Shown piece after piece: positions 19,735 through 32,341 of a stretch of DNA of 64,000 bases (its first letter is position 1; each line of letters begins with the position of its first letter). Under the pieces are notes generated by a model. It ran no database searches. It was given only the letters and a program-made list of their open reading frames with translations, and was not told the DNA's origin. This DNA is from Spongilla lacustris. Its lineage: Eukaryota > Porifera > Demospongiae > Spongillida > Spongillidae. Made by a program: the position numbers and the translations under genes. Location: the NCBI GenBank assembly GCA_949361645.1, contig OX442422.1, positions 5,517,642 to 5,581,641 of the forward strand, read 5' to 3'.

Positions 19735-20924
19735 GGTTTGATGCCTAATTGACAGCAGATTTAAAAGCCAGCATGAATTAATGGAGGGAAAATGTGTACG
19801 ACAAGTTAAATAACATAGATCTACATCTACAATCCAAGCATCCTAAAAATATAGTTGCACTAAATGTGTGTTTTGGTTCGTCACTTCTACATGTACATGC
19901 TGTATATCAAAACTAAATTACTTAGAGAAGTTTAAAAAAAAAATTGTAAAAGTATACATGTAGTTGTCATTGCAAAGGGTAAGGACTTGTACATGTACAT
20001 CAGACACGTACAAACCATAATCTTGTGACAAAACATGTCATGTGGCTTGTGGTGATTGCCATACATGTATGTGATAACGTTAGGAGTGTTCCCCATCCAC
20101 CTGTTTATTCTACAATAAACACATGAATCCACTTCAGGTACTCCACTTTTATCAGCTGTGCTTCCTATTACAACCCTATCTGCACTTCCCCCCCCCCCCC
20201 CCCCCCCCCCCCCCCGTTCACCTAGCTCCATAAGAAGGGTTGGTAGTTGCAGCAATATGTACCAGCATAGATATTAAATTAGATCACTATGGTACCAGGA
20301 TATATATGCACTTGACACTGAAATGTGTGCATGCACGCAGTTTACATTTCTAGTACCTAACTGAGACAGGGCAAAATCAGTCAAAGCACACATATGGGAC
20401 GCGAGTATGATAACGCCATATACAATAGCTGGCGTACGCATGGTTGTGACAATCTACTTCGGAGTGTACTTGAGTCTTCCCCCCGCTTCTTCAAATTCTT
20501 AATTGCCTTGTGGGCGGATCCTAGCTGGCCTAGTGTCTGACCTAGCTGCCAGGCCAAGCGGAAAGTCCGTCAGGCCACAATTAAAGCTGCAGTGCCTGTT
20601 AATAACATATACTAGCTATATCAGACGGATCCAGGTAGTATTCTGTATGGTACGCCATGCAAACGCGAAGTCGGGCTATAATTTGCGCCTAACTAATGCG
20701 GCAGTGTTAATAATATATGGGGACCGGGAATTGCCTTTGACTCGTGCAAATTATAACGTAAATGTACACACACACTCACAAACACACACACATGCGCACA
20801 CACGTACACATGCAAACACACACACACAAACACACACACATACACACACATTCACAGAAAAAATCCTACATTTGGGCACGAGACTAGGAACTGCATAAGC
20901 CTGATATAGTCACATGCAATCGCA
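19735..20924. other. unassigned region with C run and (CA)n tract
   Basis: Contains a poly-C run at 20189-20215 and a (CA)-rich microsatellite at 20765-20852. The open frames across them are repeat artefacts. No exon is recognised. Confidence 0.6.
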
Positions 20925-21135
20925 TCACCAGCCTGTATAACATATACCAAGAGCTGCCTAGCTTACCTAACTTCACTGGTGTGTTTGCGGCCCAAGGTTT
21001 TGTGGACACTATTACATCATTTCTGGATATGGGTTGCATAATGAAAAATTGCTAACCACTACAAGTCCTTTGTGGAAGCACTTGCACAATCAGTTCTCTT
21101 CCATCAGAACAAGAAGTATGGGTGGCTTGGTCTAA
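20925..21135 (+). pseudogene. possible coding exon remnant, unknown family
   Basis: One frame reads NFTGVFAAQGFVDTITSFLD to a stop near 21053. From about 21057 a second frame reads HYKSFVEALAQSVLFHQNKK and YGWLGLR up to a good donor (AG/GTATGC at 21136). Coding-like codon use in two adjoining frames suggests a frameshifted exon. I do not recognise the family. Confidence 0.35.
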
Positions 21136-21136
21136 G

Positions 21137-24100
21137 GTATGCACATATACGTGTTTCGTAACTACTTCGCAATTCACTACTTCCTGGCTCTTTTGTGACT
21201 TTGTTGTATACAAATCTGGATCCAATTTCACTGTACGTTATACTTCAATAATTCAGTGTACTAGAAGTGAAATGATGATGTAATGCCCTTAACAACATCT
21301 ACATGTACTGTTCTTTAAAAAAAAATAGTTTTATAACTGAAATACTCAACTTGAATCCATGTTAAAAGTTACAGAAAAATGTCTGCAACTACATGTAACA
21401 GAGGCCGCATTTCCTCTTTGCACTGCAAGTCTGCAGCCAATAGCCTTTCACTTGTAATGCCAGCTTATTAGATCCCAATGCCTCAGCATGCGTGACTAAA
21501 GATGCAATTGTTATGTTTCTTCAATTTCTTTCCATTCACTCATGCAGACCAAAAGTTCAAGTCTACCAACTGGAATATTAAATTTGAACCACCAAGACAT
21601 TTTTAGGCACAAGTAGTATAATTTTGCCCCCTTCGCGGTTTGTTCCAATGGCAATTTTGTGGATCCCGCTGTAAAATGTGGGACAAATATCGGGACCTAC
21701 GTTAGTAGGTCCTATGTAGGATTTGAAGTGTGTTGAATACGATTAGCAAAACACCAGATTCCATTATTGCCGATGCGCCGTAGAATCAGTTGGAATTTAG
21801 CGAGCGTATTTGGATACAGCCAACGATTACCTACAATGTAGTAAAACTGCCGACGCTTAGAAAGCTCAGACAACAGAGATAACGCTCACTCGTTCCCACA
21901 CTAGAACCTGAAAACATGGGAAAACACGATTCCTTCTTCTTCCGGATCTGATAAGATAAGATTCGCTCGGATAAGAGGTTTATTGCATTGTATCTTTGTC
22001 ACGATTGAAGCGCAATGTTTGCGATTATGAAAAGGAACTGTAGGAGATAAGTTAGAAACTTTCTGCCGAATTTGTTTGGTACTATTACTTTCCTATTTTG
22101 AGTTATACTGAACACAATTTCGATCTTTAGCAAACTTTGTTATGTTATTAACACATAGCCCACAACAGATTTTATCAGCTTCTGATGCCTTATATGGAGG
22201 TTGTGGCCAGATGCCGCTGGTGCCTTAGCTGCACCGGAAACACGTGTACATGTACAGACATAATAGTAGAAGCCATTTTTTGACGAAAGTTGTGTAGAGG
22301 AGTCGCAAGATGAATGTGAGGAGTGTGACAGTATTCAAGAAGCGCATGAAACAAAGAGAGGTAGGAGTATAATTTAGACATAATTTACAACAATGCTAAT
22401 CCGTGGTGCTACATGATGCCTAGCTAATAAATTTTTGAAAATGAATAAAACTAGAACTTTTATGCATAGCCTAAAAGAGCAAATTGAATGCATCAAAAAT
22501 ATGCTTTTGCCACGGAAAACAGATTACTATTTCAAAAGTTATAACGTTTCAAACATTACGTCGCTGGTGACTAACAATGTACGCAATGTGAATGGACCGC
22601 GATATAAAAAACTGTGACCGCTTGACTTCTCCATGCAACTACTGTAAAAGTATTCAAGATAATGATGCCATATTTGCATAAAATACAACATAGGTACTCT
22701 TTATAAGGTTCACAGAGTCAAATACACATTACATCTAAATTTAGCTGTCTCATTATATAATCTAGCTGCCAATACGGCAATAGCCCGTATAGCGATATCA
22801 TAATGTTCTCCCCTATTTATTCACATTCATCATTCTTCCAATGTGTAATAATTACTTTAGGAACTTGAGACTTCTTTGATTGATTTACACATATTATATG
22901 TCCATTGTATAGCACATTTTGATGATCCACATACCATAGGTGTGTTCAATATACAGACCATTAATAACTGATCACGCCAATAGCCATTGAGACATCAGGA
23001 GAGAGCTTGACCATCACCTTAGGCAGGCATCGGGAGAGTGCAATGTAGGCTCTTACTTGCTACAAAGGCTAGTCAGTTGCAGTACAATGTGGAAATGCTG
23101 CTTCTGTTATGGATTCTGTATCGTTTTATTAGTATAGTTACTTATTTTGCATTGTTTATGCTTACCTTTATTATTTTATTATTACAAATAACTGAAACGT
23201 TGGATAAAACGCTTCAAAAATATTACATTAATTTTTTTTTCATTATGAGATATTAGGAAACTCATTTGATAATTCTAACTTCCTTTTCTGCCACACATTG
23301 CAACTACTTTTCTATCTTCCTCCTTGAACTGTTCTCATTCTTTTGAATCTTATCTTTAAGTTGCTGATCTTGCAATATAGTGTTCATGTTGTTTACTAAC
23401 TAACTTTACTCTCTAAGCTTGTCAGATGCAAAATTTAACCAGGCTATATTTTCTTGCTTGTTCTGAGAGTGTGCACACAACTACTGCATTGTTCCATTAA
23501 TTTTACATCTTACGTTTCCATCATTTAACATTAGATGCTTTTCTATAAAGGTAATCAGCCAGGCCAAGGGTGCATTGTGTTCAGCAAACATACTTGGTGA
23601 ACAATGGATGGTGATATAGATGAGCTAAAGTACCTTCAAGGTAGCCATGCAACTGTGTCTACTATATTACACATACTTCAAGTAGCTAGTGTACTACAAT
23701 ATCTATTATCTTATCTTGTTCTGTTGTAGCATGCAGAATTTTGTAGTTCAAGGTTCAGGGAGAGCACCTGCCATTTGATCCAAAGCTACTTCAATAACTG
23801 GGCATATGCTGGTTATGGGTAGATGTATTTCTCAATGTTACTGCATAGCTAGGATACACTAACATGAAAATATTGTCTTGAAAAATACGCTGTGTGGGCA
23901 CCATCATATTTTTATGATTGAGCTGTTTTTAATGATATGGCGGTCCATGCTGTACAATACTTTCCATAACTAACGCGTGCCTTGACGAATTCGGTGCGTA
24001 TTAAATAGAACTATCACACAACTCTTTGACACATAAACAAAATAGATTGTGTATGCGTTGAAAATACAAAAAATAAGTTTAATTCACTGGGCTCTAACAC

Positions 24101-24498
24101 AGAAATACCAGGTTAAGCATTATTATGTCAAGCTCTAAGCAATCCAACAGTAAACGCCTGTGCCGATAAATGGACCCTTGGGCACCATCCAAAGCTCATG
24201 AAATTTTATCCTGATATAGGCTAGGACCTAATAAACATGGGAAACGCTTCCTCAAGTGAGTGCTTTAAGAATCTAGAGAATGGCTAATCGCGACCGATTA
24301 CTATGGAAATCAACGAGGCACACAAAATAACGCCGTATGCTGGCTTACATTTAGATACCAATAGTGTATCGGGCAACCCCTTTTGTTCTGTATTATAGCA
24401 ATAAAGTCCTAAATACCTTGCAAACAACTTTACAAAGCGCGCGTCTTCTTAAGCACTCGTAGAGAAATCCTAAATACGGTCACAATTTTCGACGAAAT
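21137..24498. other. long AT-rich stretch without recognised genes
   Basis: No conserved domain or repeat array is visible. At 22310-22360 an ATG-initiated 17-codon stretch (MNVRSVTVFKKRMKQRE) ends at a good donor, GAG/GTAGGA, and could be a first coding exon. There is no partner exon, so this is weak. Confidence 0.4.
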
Positions 24499-24804
24499 TT
24501 AGATCACCAACTTCCGCCTACGCAAACGCAATTTATTAAAGTACCTACTAATGATATGGACACAGTTCTTAATTTGGCTCCCACCTGCCTGTAGTTTATC
24601 GCTACTTCGCTGGTACGCGATACTAAGTTGATCGCTTGAAGATGTAATCTCGCGGAATGAGCCCTTTTCGACTAATAGCCATGCATGGGAATAACATTTA
24701 CGCTCATCGGCCATAATTACCGTGCAGCTATAATTGCATAGATCTTCGTGCACCATCGTTTTTTTTTTTAAAAGCGGGTGGCAAAACCTGTGTTTATGCA
24801 ACAA
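24499..24804 (-). CDS. unrecognised open frame, ~100 aa
   Basis: An uninterrupted minus-strand frame. An internal ATG at codon 31 would start MADERKCYSHAWLLVEKGSF, with a candidate donor (GCAG/GTGGGA) after KLQA. There is no homologue I recognise and no neighbour on the same strand. It may be chance or a first exon. Confidence 0.25.
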   Translation of the reverse strand: MLHKHRFCHPLLKKKTMVHEDLCNYSCTVIMADERKCYSHAWLLVEKGSFREITSSSDQLSIAYQRSSDKLQAGGSQIKNCVHIISRYFNKLRLRRRKLVI

Positions 24805-24868
24805 CCCTCTGATGTGGTTGTTCCTAATTAGGTACCTTTGCCGTACATATACATTGAGGTATGTTTGC

Positions 24869-25737
24869 CCAGAGATAGTATAGAGAGGATTGGAAACTAA
24901 TCACGTGAGCCATAGAGTCCCATACATTCCGCGTGGACAATCCGAAACGTGAGAATCTCACCTCGTAAAAGGTGTCGGGGGGAGGCTTTAAACTTTAGTA
25001 GCGAGCGCTGTGGCCGTTTCTTGGTGAGTTTGTGTTGGATTTTGAATATCTAGTATCCCTATCTACCTTTTGATCGTTTAAAACATCTGGTGTCAGGAGT
25101 TTAATTCGCTGTTTTTCTGCGAAAAAGATACTTGCCGTGACCAAATTTTTGTGTGCGACTGTTTCTTGTGCAGGTTACGTGCCATAAGGTAACTAATAAC
25201 GTCTCGTTAGTACAAATGGGTTGTACTAATCGACTGTAACAGTTTTATGGCCTGAAACGGTTTGATGGCAATGTGGCAGTAACAGGGATACCCCTTGTTT
25301 GTCCGACAGTGGTACCGTCAAGAAAGAACGTATAGCATTTCTAAGGGGCCAGCTAAAACAGAAAATGCCTGTTGTAGTCGAAGATATATATATATATTTA
25401 TATTTCCCCTCCCAGGACCGTTCTATGGGTCGATCAAAGTTTCGCATGTGTTCAATTAAGAACGCGAAAAGGAAAAAGGCACAACTACGTAGCTTAGTTG
25501 TATCTGTTTCGCGGCACCTTGTGAACCTATCTGTAACTCCTAGCGATCTCACCATCTCTGTTGTCCCCAACATTCAGCAGTTAGTTGTGTTGCTGCGTAC
25601 CCATGGATTAAAGGCGTCCATCAGGCACCATAAAAACCCCTCTACGCCTCTGGAAGCCATAGTGTGTATTCCTAGGATTGTCCGTGTTGATTGGTGTTGA
25701 TTAATGAGTTTCCAATCCCTCTCTATACTATCTCTGG
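24869..25737. mobile_element. TIR element, 869 bp, 5 bp duplication
   Basis: Termini CCAGAGATAGTATAGAGAG and CTCTCTATACTATCTCTGG are inverted repeats of ~30 bp that continue into GATTGGAAACT. TTTGC flanks both sides (24864-24868, 25738-25742). A similar terminus (CCAATCCCTTTATATATTATC) occurs near 265-285. The superfamily is not identifiable from ends alone. The interior open frame at 25299-25700 (133 codons) has no ATG near its start and no recognised domain. Confidence 0.65.
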
Positions 25738-26394
25738 TTTGCCGAAAAGTAAGTCTTCAGTACCAAGGATTCATGAAACATTTCCTACGGATAGTCTATC
25801 CACATCAGTCAAGGGAAGTCGATTGTTCCTGTTAAGGTTCCCTTGCTCTACATGTAATTGCAACCCGCTGCTATTTTTTTTGTTTCTAATTTTTAAAACC
25901 TTACCAGTTACATTTGTGATTTTATAAATTTCTATAAATCACCTCACTAAGTACAACTTCCTGCCTAAACGAGCGTTTGGTGCATTATTTTGCACTGAGA
26001 GGAGTATATATTCAGTTGAGTATACTGATAAAGAATGTTGTTCGGAACTTTGATTCATATACATCATGCAGGGGAAGATTTCATGGCCACATAGCAATTT
26101 TGCTGCCAAAAATGCCTCTCAGATTCGAGGAAATGCGTTAGCTTCTGGGGTTCCGCCCCAGACCCCCTAGCTGCAATTTTTTTCGGTCCTGTTACCAGCC
26201 TGACCACTTTTCCGATGCTGCCTACGGGCATGACTGATACATTCGTGATTGTGGTTGAAGGACTCTACAAATGTGTGGTCGCGATCGAAAGGTGTAAGGT
26301 ACCAGTACTACCGGTAGTACCAGTCGACATACCGGTAGCCAAGATGCGTGCATGGTGACCGTGTTTTATAGGCAAAACAGGGCATACTATTGTG
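25738..26394. other. unassigned region before ankyrin copy 2
   Basis: Contains a hairpin-forming phrase CTGGGGTTCCGCCCCAG at ~26138 and a GTACCAGTACTACCGGTAGTAC palindromic stretch around 26300. No gene is seen. Confidence 0.5.
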
Positions 26395-27171
26395 CTGCAT
26401 GCCATAAGGAGGGGTCAGGCAGAGCACCCCATGAGGCCACATGCCCTAATGGCTAGAGGTGGATAAGGGAGGCAAGAGCCAGCCTCCATGGATGTAGCCA
26501 TTGTTGGGTGAATGGGGGCAGACTGGATTGCACTGTGTTGCGTAGCATTAGGTACTGCCCTGCCTGAACCAATGTGGGGCCAATGTGGTGGTGGCTATTG
26601 TACCTTAGAGCCCAGCAGTGGTTGTTGCCTTAGCTCTGTGACCCCACCTCAGGGTGTTAGCCCCAGGGTTATGGTAGCCATGTGTTGAGCAGCACCAGCC
26701 TTCTTTAATGAGATGAGAGCAGCAGAATACATACATGTACATGTACATGTGTATGTGATGCAATAATGAGAGCACACATACCTACATGTATAAGGTGTCC
26801 AAGTCCAGTCAGTCAGGGGTACAATATTACACAAGGGGTGGGAGGGGGCTGCGATGATGCCAGTAGCTGCTGAGGATATGTGTGTAATGGACTTGCCTAT
26901 AAGGGGCACCAGGTAGATCTGTGGGGATTGGTAAGCAATGCAATAGGTACACATGTAGACACTAAGTATAGGCACCTGGTACCTTCCATTAAAACACTGC
27001 TTAACACTACCATATCACATACTGGTTATATGTGTGTACTCTATTCAGAGGCTTCATGTTTGAAGGGGCCATGTTGATGACCATGTACTACATGTAGATG
27101 TGTACATTGTACCCACCATATTGCCTGAACTACATGTATTGTACCCATTTGACCTATTGTACCCACTCCAG

Positions 27172-27279
27172 AATGGTGATACTCCATTAGACCTTGCTGC
27201 AAAGGGAGGTTATTCTACATGGAAGTGTTTGGAACGTCTTCTTTCTACTCCTGGTATTCATGTGAACATTAAGGGTGAT
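27172..27279 (+). CDS. ankyrin copy 2, Trp-type exon
   Basis: Differs from 15219-15326 by only a few bases. Acceptor CTCCAG, donor GAT/GTAAGT. Confidence 0.7.
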
Positions 27280-27326
27280 GTAAGTTTGTGTATTGAATGT
27301 TACATGAACATTACAGTTATGATAAT

Positions 27327-27952
27327 AACGTTTGAATCTCTATTGTCCGAATGGTAAAGGCTATCGACTTCCTATTTTCATGACTTCATACTACACCATT
27401 GCTCTATGGTAAAATACATTTTGGTGTCTTGCACTTGGTCTGTGCCAGCATTGCAACATTCGATACCGCACCTGGTTCAAACCCAACATAACTTTCAGTA
27501 AGAGTAATCAAATCGCTTCAAATTCGGTTTTTAGGTACACAATGTAGAGGTCCTATACCTATCTATTTGTTCTGTTCGTTAATTGTATGCTATCCGTTAC
27601 GGAGATACAACTTTTTCCCGCTTGATCATTGGCTCGAATCGAGCGGGAAAAGTGCACGTGGTTTGTTCAACTGTATCTCCGTAATGGATGACATAAAAAT
27701 TAATGAACAGAGCAAATCAATAGGTACAATGTATAAGACCTCTCTACCTACAAATTTGAAGCGATTTGATCACTCCTACAGAAATTTATGTTGGGTTTGA
27801 ACCAGGTAGGGTATCAAACATTGCAATGCTGGCACGGAGCAATTGCAAGACACCAAAATGTATTTTACCAAGGAGCAATGGTGTAGTATGAAGTCATGAA
27901 AATAGGGAGTAGATAGCCTTTACCGTTCGGACGATATCGCGATTCAAACGTT
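27327..27952. repeat. ~626 bp palindrome, third copy
   Basis: Same foldback unit as 11690-12325 and 15374-15982. It is followed by CATATAATTATAATCATTATAC and then by retroelement fragments. Confidence 0.9.
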
Positions 27953-28039
27953 ACAAAACGATTATTTTATAATGTTATAAAACATAGGAAGTTTCCGCAG
28001 ATACTGTCCCATATAATTATAATCATTATACAAAAATAT

Positions 28040-28155
28040 AATTATAATTATTAAAACTAATAATACAAGACTCTCAGTTGCCGTCCAACGTGGCAATGCA
28101 GCTTCCGTGTTGGGAACAATGAAGATGGGCAGTCAGGAGGAAGAGTTTTTTGTAT
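28040..28155 (+). mobile_element. non-LTR retroelement C-terminal fragment, plus strand
   Basis: Reads RLSVAVQRGNAASVLGTMK and GSQEEEFFV then a stop. It resembles the end of an RT-type protein remembered from lower-metazoan non-LTR elements. It is a different fragment from the minus-strand one that follows. Confidence 0.45.
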
Positions 28156-28309
28156 AGTATATTGTGTGAGTGAGTGAGTGTTAGGATAAGTATCATGTTG
28201 TTTGTTTTGTTCATTTATCTCTTTATACTACACCATTTATCTGTACATAATACATGTATGTATTATTATTATTTTTATTGATAATAATAATCATAATAGT
28301 GTACAAAGA

Positions 28310-28779
28310 TTACACGTACAACGAAGCAAAACCCCTAAGTAGTGTACAGCACACCAAAAAGACCAAAGAACACCCACCCTAACCCACATGTCTCAATTAA
28401 CCCTTGTCTACTGACTGCAACAGCCTTGCCCGGGATAGCATGGCTCTTGCATTACAACGAACTAAAGTCAGGTTAAGTCTCTGGTATATGGTTGTTGTGG
28501 CTTTGGACTTGCTGCACTGTAACTGCAAAGCCAGGCGGGCTGCAAGGCGAGAAAATGCTTCTTCCCCCCAGCACCCATAAGACTCGACCGCTAAGGGAAT
28601 GCAGACCCACCCCAGCTCCCTGCACTTGGGGTCGTTGGCATTGTGCTTGCGCATTTCGGCCTTACCTGCTGCTGACCCACTTGTAGCTCCCGCTTCAATC
28701 AATGTATTGAAGTTAAGCGGTGAGACTACAGTTAGGTCAAACGCAGCTGGCTTGCCCAGTGTCCAGTTGGGGTATTATT
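28310..28779 (-). mobile_element. non-LTR C-terminal fragment between (ATT)n tracts
   Basis: The minus-strand frame reads LGKPAAFDLTVVSPLN, then AEMRKHNANDPKCRELGWVC and YQRLNLTLVRCNARAMLSRA. This is the same family as 48332-49354 and 62253-63530. (ATT)n lies on both sides, at 28260-28300 and 28773-28797. It is truncated at its 5' end at the PAAFD motif. Confidence 0.75.
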
Positions 28780-29181
28780 AGTATTATTATTATTATACAT
28801 TAATAGCTGCTGTAAATGTGCATTGACAAATCAGGATCAATGGGACATAAAGCAGATATGTAATAGTACATGTTAGGTGTGGTGATGTTGCTGATGCAAC
28901 CTCTGTCTAAGCCAGCACTTCCCTCAGTGCCATGCAATAGCTGCAGAAGCAAGCCTAGATAAAGTTTTGTCATGCTTCTCTCCGGGTGGTGGCATTTAAT
29001 TAATAACTCCCAACAACTCCCATGTATGCTGTGCCATGCACATTCTTTCAATATTGGTGAGATAATGATTATACAAAACTAGGGATGGCTCCAATTCATA
29101 GCACTTTTTTGTTTTGACCCCCCTCCCCCAAGAATTAATTTATTTGCTCTATATATTTGTACTACATTGCACATGCTACAG

Positions 29182-29370
29182 TATGATGCAACTTCATTAA
29201 TCATGGCTGCAGAACATGGTCGTGTTACTTGTGTGGATCAACTCCTTTCTACTTCTGATATCAATGTGGATATTACATTCCAGAGAATTTTCGCACTTGA
29301 CATTTCAGAGACAGATCCAGAAGATCTGGAAGAGACAGATCCTGATGGTTCATATTTCCTGATGATCTAG
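29182..29370 (+). CDS. ankyrin copy 2, terminal exon
   Basis: Contains the final repeat and the tail ISETDPEDLEETDPDGSYF, ending LMI and stop. It probably represents the ancestral C-terminus, because the other two copies carry small deletions or insertions here. Confidence 0.7.
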   Translation, partial: YDATSLIMAAEHGRVTCVDQLLSTSDINVDITFQRIFALDISETDPEDLEETDPDGSYFLMI

Positions 29371-30240
29371 AAGAGACAGATCCTGAAGATGACTAGCTAT
29401 TGTTAACACTTTTAAACTGACTGTATGCTTGCCTGATAGAATGGTTTATTATTTATTATTGAATTATTACGTACTTGTATGTATTATTTTAGTGTTATTA
29501 TCATTATTCAATGAACATACATACATGTAAGTACCCTAATACATGTACTAGTCATTGTGTGGAACATCTGCTTTATCAATGTTAACATAACGAATAGGGT
29601 GATTTCGTCCCTATATATTTAGCGGATGTATGACTTCAATCAAAATCAAATGCTACAGGACAGGACAGACACCAGCTGCATGGGCACCAGTCCATGTACA
29701 TCAGCTGGGCATATCAGCTGAGTACCAGTACTTGATTTATACCTCAGTCTGACATTTTTAGGATACGTATTTTGAGCACAAAAAAATTCCAAAAGCTTAA
29801 AAGCTGAAATTCATAAGGCGAATGACATGTAATCCATCCTATACATGTATACCTGCAGCAAAATATATTTAGTGGCACAGCCCGATTCAACTTGAGATCA
29901 GGTTGGGATTCAGTGTCATCTGTAAGCATTAACAAGCAGCAGATACTTTTAGCTCAGTGATGCATGATATCAATACATGTACATGATTTGAGCCAGTAAC
30001 TATAGGAAATACGTTTCATTATTTTATTTCATTACAACCATATATCATGCATAAGCTTATTGTTATTAATTGTATTATGCGTTCTGCATGGAGATGTACA
30101 GGCAAAATTGTGGTGTAAATAAATTCACAATATCTTAAATGCAAAATTCGAGATCAGTGGGAAGCATCCAATCAGAACTTCCGTGACTTTTTGGCATGAA
30201 ATCCACAAGGGACATGAGGCCTGGCAAGCCAGCTGGTTGG
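29371..30240 (+). other. 3' flank duplicate
   Basis: Shared with 16626-17470 and 50043-50890. Similarity stops at GGTTGGG near 30240, so the 19 bp minisatellite present in the other two copies is absent here. Confidence 0.7.
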
Positions 30241-31703
30241 GAAATGATGGTAAGTTGAACATGAATATGTATTTACAGATATGAGTTGGCCATTTGAATG
30301 GAGAGTAGCTGTGGTATGAATAATACAGCCCCATGCACTTAGAACAGATGCACACCCCATAGCAACAGATACATGCATGTACATGTACATGTACATATTT
30401 GTGTATGTCATGATATAGGTACATGTTTGTGGGAGATGCAGACATAATGGTTGTAAATCGCACTATGCATTTCCCCTACATGTACATGTATTAGGAAACT
30501 GATATACATGTACATGTATTAGTGTATGTGCATTCTCAGTATATTACATGTATATCAAATCAGTTGACACTCATTACGTCCATGAAACGTGAAGCAGAGC
30601 TATAATAATAATAATATTAATACATGTATGTTACATTTAGGTATTTTGATGTTGCATAACCTTTAGCTGTGCCAACACTGTCCTCAGTGTTAAAATAATT
30701 CAGGCAGCAGCTACATCTATCCCAAACTTAGAAAAAAATTATCATGCCTCTTTCAGGTGGTGGTACATGTATATAATTAATAAGCACTCACAACTATGCA
30801 TTATACTAAGCACAGAATGACAGGTTTACATTTAGGTCACCAATATGGAAAGATATGCCCTACTAAGCCTGAAAATGGGTGGGGTAATAAATTAAGTGTA
30901 GACATGAAAAAACAAATCAAGTGTTACAATGTACATGTATATTATGGAATTTTATATAAATTTTTCACATGTTCAGTGTACATATACATGTGTGGGCATT
31001 TTTGTGAGCACAACTAAATTTAAAATCAGTCTTGTAAGCCTAATGTGAGAGGGGGTCTATTGTCTCATTACACCATTTGGGAAGAGGCATGAGCAGACTA
31101 TGAGTCATTCCTGCTTCTGCCAGATTAACTTTAGCAATTGTACGAAATACATGTACATCTTAGCAAAATTATATACATGTATATAAAGAACAAGCATTAC
31201 CAACCTTTGGTCACATCAGTTTTTACATCCGGGATGCCATTTCATAGTGCACTCCACTGAACTGATATATAATATTGTCACATGCATGTTAGATCTATCG
31301 CAGGAGCATACACATGTATTTTGGAGTCGATAGTCCCTCCTTTGCTATTAAAAAAAATTGCGTATACCTGAAGTCCTCTCTATCCAGGCAGGCAGGACTG
31401 TTTTTAGATATCATTCCTCCTCCACCATGTACCCAGGCTTCACGTTTGAAGGTCCATGTTGATGTTCATGTGTTTACTTGTACATGTATAAGCAGTGCAA
31501 TGTCGCTCATGACTTACAGATACATGTATGATGCGCTAACATACAATGAAGCCATATATTAGTTGCAGGTCACTGCACTATGTTACATGTACATGTATGT
31601 GTATTTACTGTACAGGTGTGCACCTACATGTACATGCATGTACATCTAAGTGGCTTTTTCAAGTTCATGCTATCAATTGTACCATTTCTAAATGTACATG
31701 TGT
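30241..31703. other. TACATG-rich region with old ankyrin-locus remnants
   Basis: Dense in palindromic ACATGT/TACATGTA words. 30640-30790 is a diverged copy of the sequence preceding the terminal ankyrin exon, and 31430-31480 resembles the pre-acceptor intron module. No intact gene is seen. Confidence 0.55.
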
Positions 31704-31808
31704 GATTATACTCCATTACATCTTGCTATACATAATGATCATACTACTTATAATTAAGTGGAAAATCTCCTTTCCACTCCTGGTATTGATGTGAACATTA
31801 CCAATATG
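31704..31808 (+). pseudogene. ankyrin pseudo-exon
   Basis: Reads DYTPLHLAIHNDHTTYN, a TAA stop, then VENLLSTPGIDVNITNM, with donor ATG/GTGAGT intact. The acceptor CAG is lost (TGTGTG). It is an isolated remnant older than the three main copies. Confidence 0.75.
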
Positions 31809-32341
31809 GTGAGTAGGCCTACTCGATCACTGTTGTATGTCCCTTATATGAACAGATACATGAACATGTACATTTAAGTGTCATGGGGATGGTATACACT
31901 GTACATGCACGTGCACATTGAAACTACTAAATGTACATGTAGATTGTCCTGGTAGGGAGTGTTGTTTGGCGGTGAATCATATGACCTCAGGTTGTTATTG
32001 ACAACCTCTGTGGGTAGAGGGTGTCCTGGGAAAGGTCTCTAATACTGTTCTGACTTATACTCTAGGGATGATTAGTAAAAACGTGCATGTATGTCTTGTA
32101 GGAGCTAGTATACATGTACATGAATAACCAGCAGGGGTGATATGTGGCCTGTGGAGTGTGACAACTGATTGCAGATGTAATGGAGGTACATGTACATGTA
32201 TGCATGCACAAGTAAGTCGTATTATGCATTTCCCCTATTAGGCAATATTATTTTGCATACACATCCGATTATTTGCTTGTGTATTCTCAGTATATATTAT
32301 ATATTATTAATTGTATAATATAATATCAATTATATAATATA
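31809..32341. other. unassigned AT-rich region
   Basis: Many ACATGT words and a TATATTATATATTATTAATTG stretch near 32290. No gene is seen. Confidence 0.5.

Larger units (their letters stand above)
26395..29370 (+). pseudogene. ankyrin copy 2, 5'-truncated (last two exons)
   Basis: Similarity to the ankyrin loci begins abruptly inside an intron module at 26395. Two intact exons remain: 27172-27279 (36 aa, NGDTPLDLAAKGGYSTWKCL) and 29182-29370 (62 aa plus stop, opening YDATSLIMAAEHGRVTCVDQ). No start exon or earlier repeats precede them, so it is unlikely to make a full protein. Both exons are intact and have good splice sites, so it may be transcribed or serve as a donor for exon shuffling. 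Confidence 0.7.

Noticed and set aside
25299..25700. 133-codon frame inside the 869 bp TIR element as a transposase
   Set aside because: No ATG near the start, no DDE-type motif and a low-complexity YIYIYLYF stretch; too weak to call coding.
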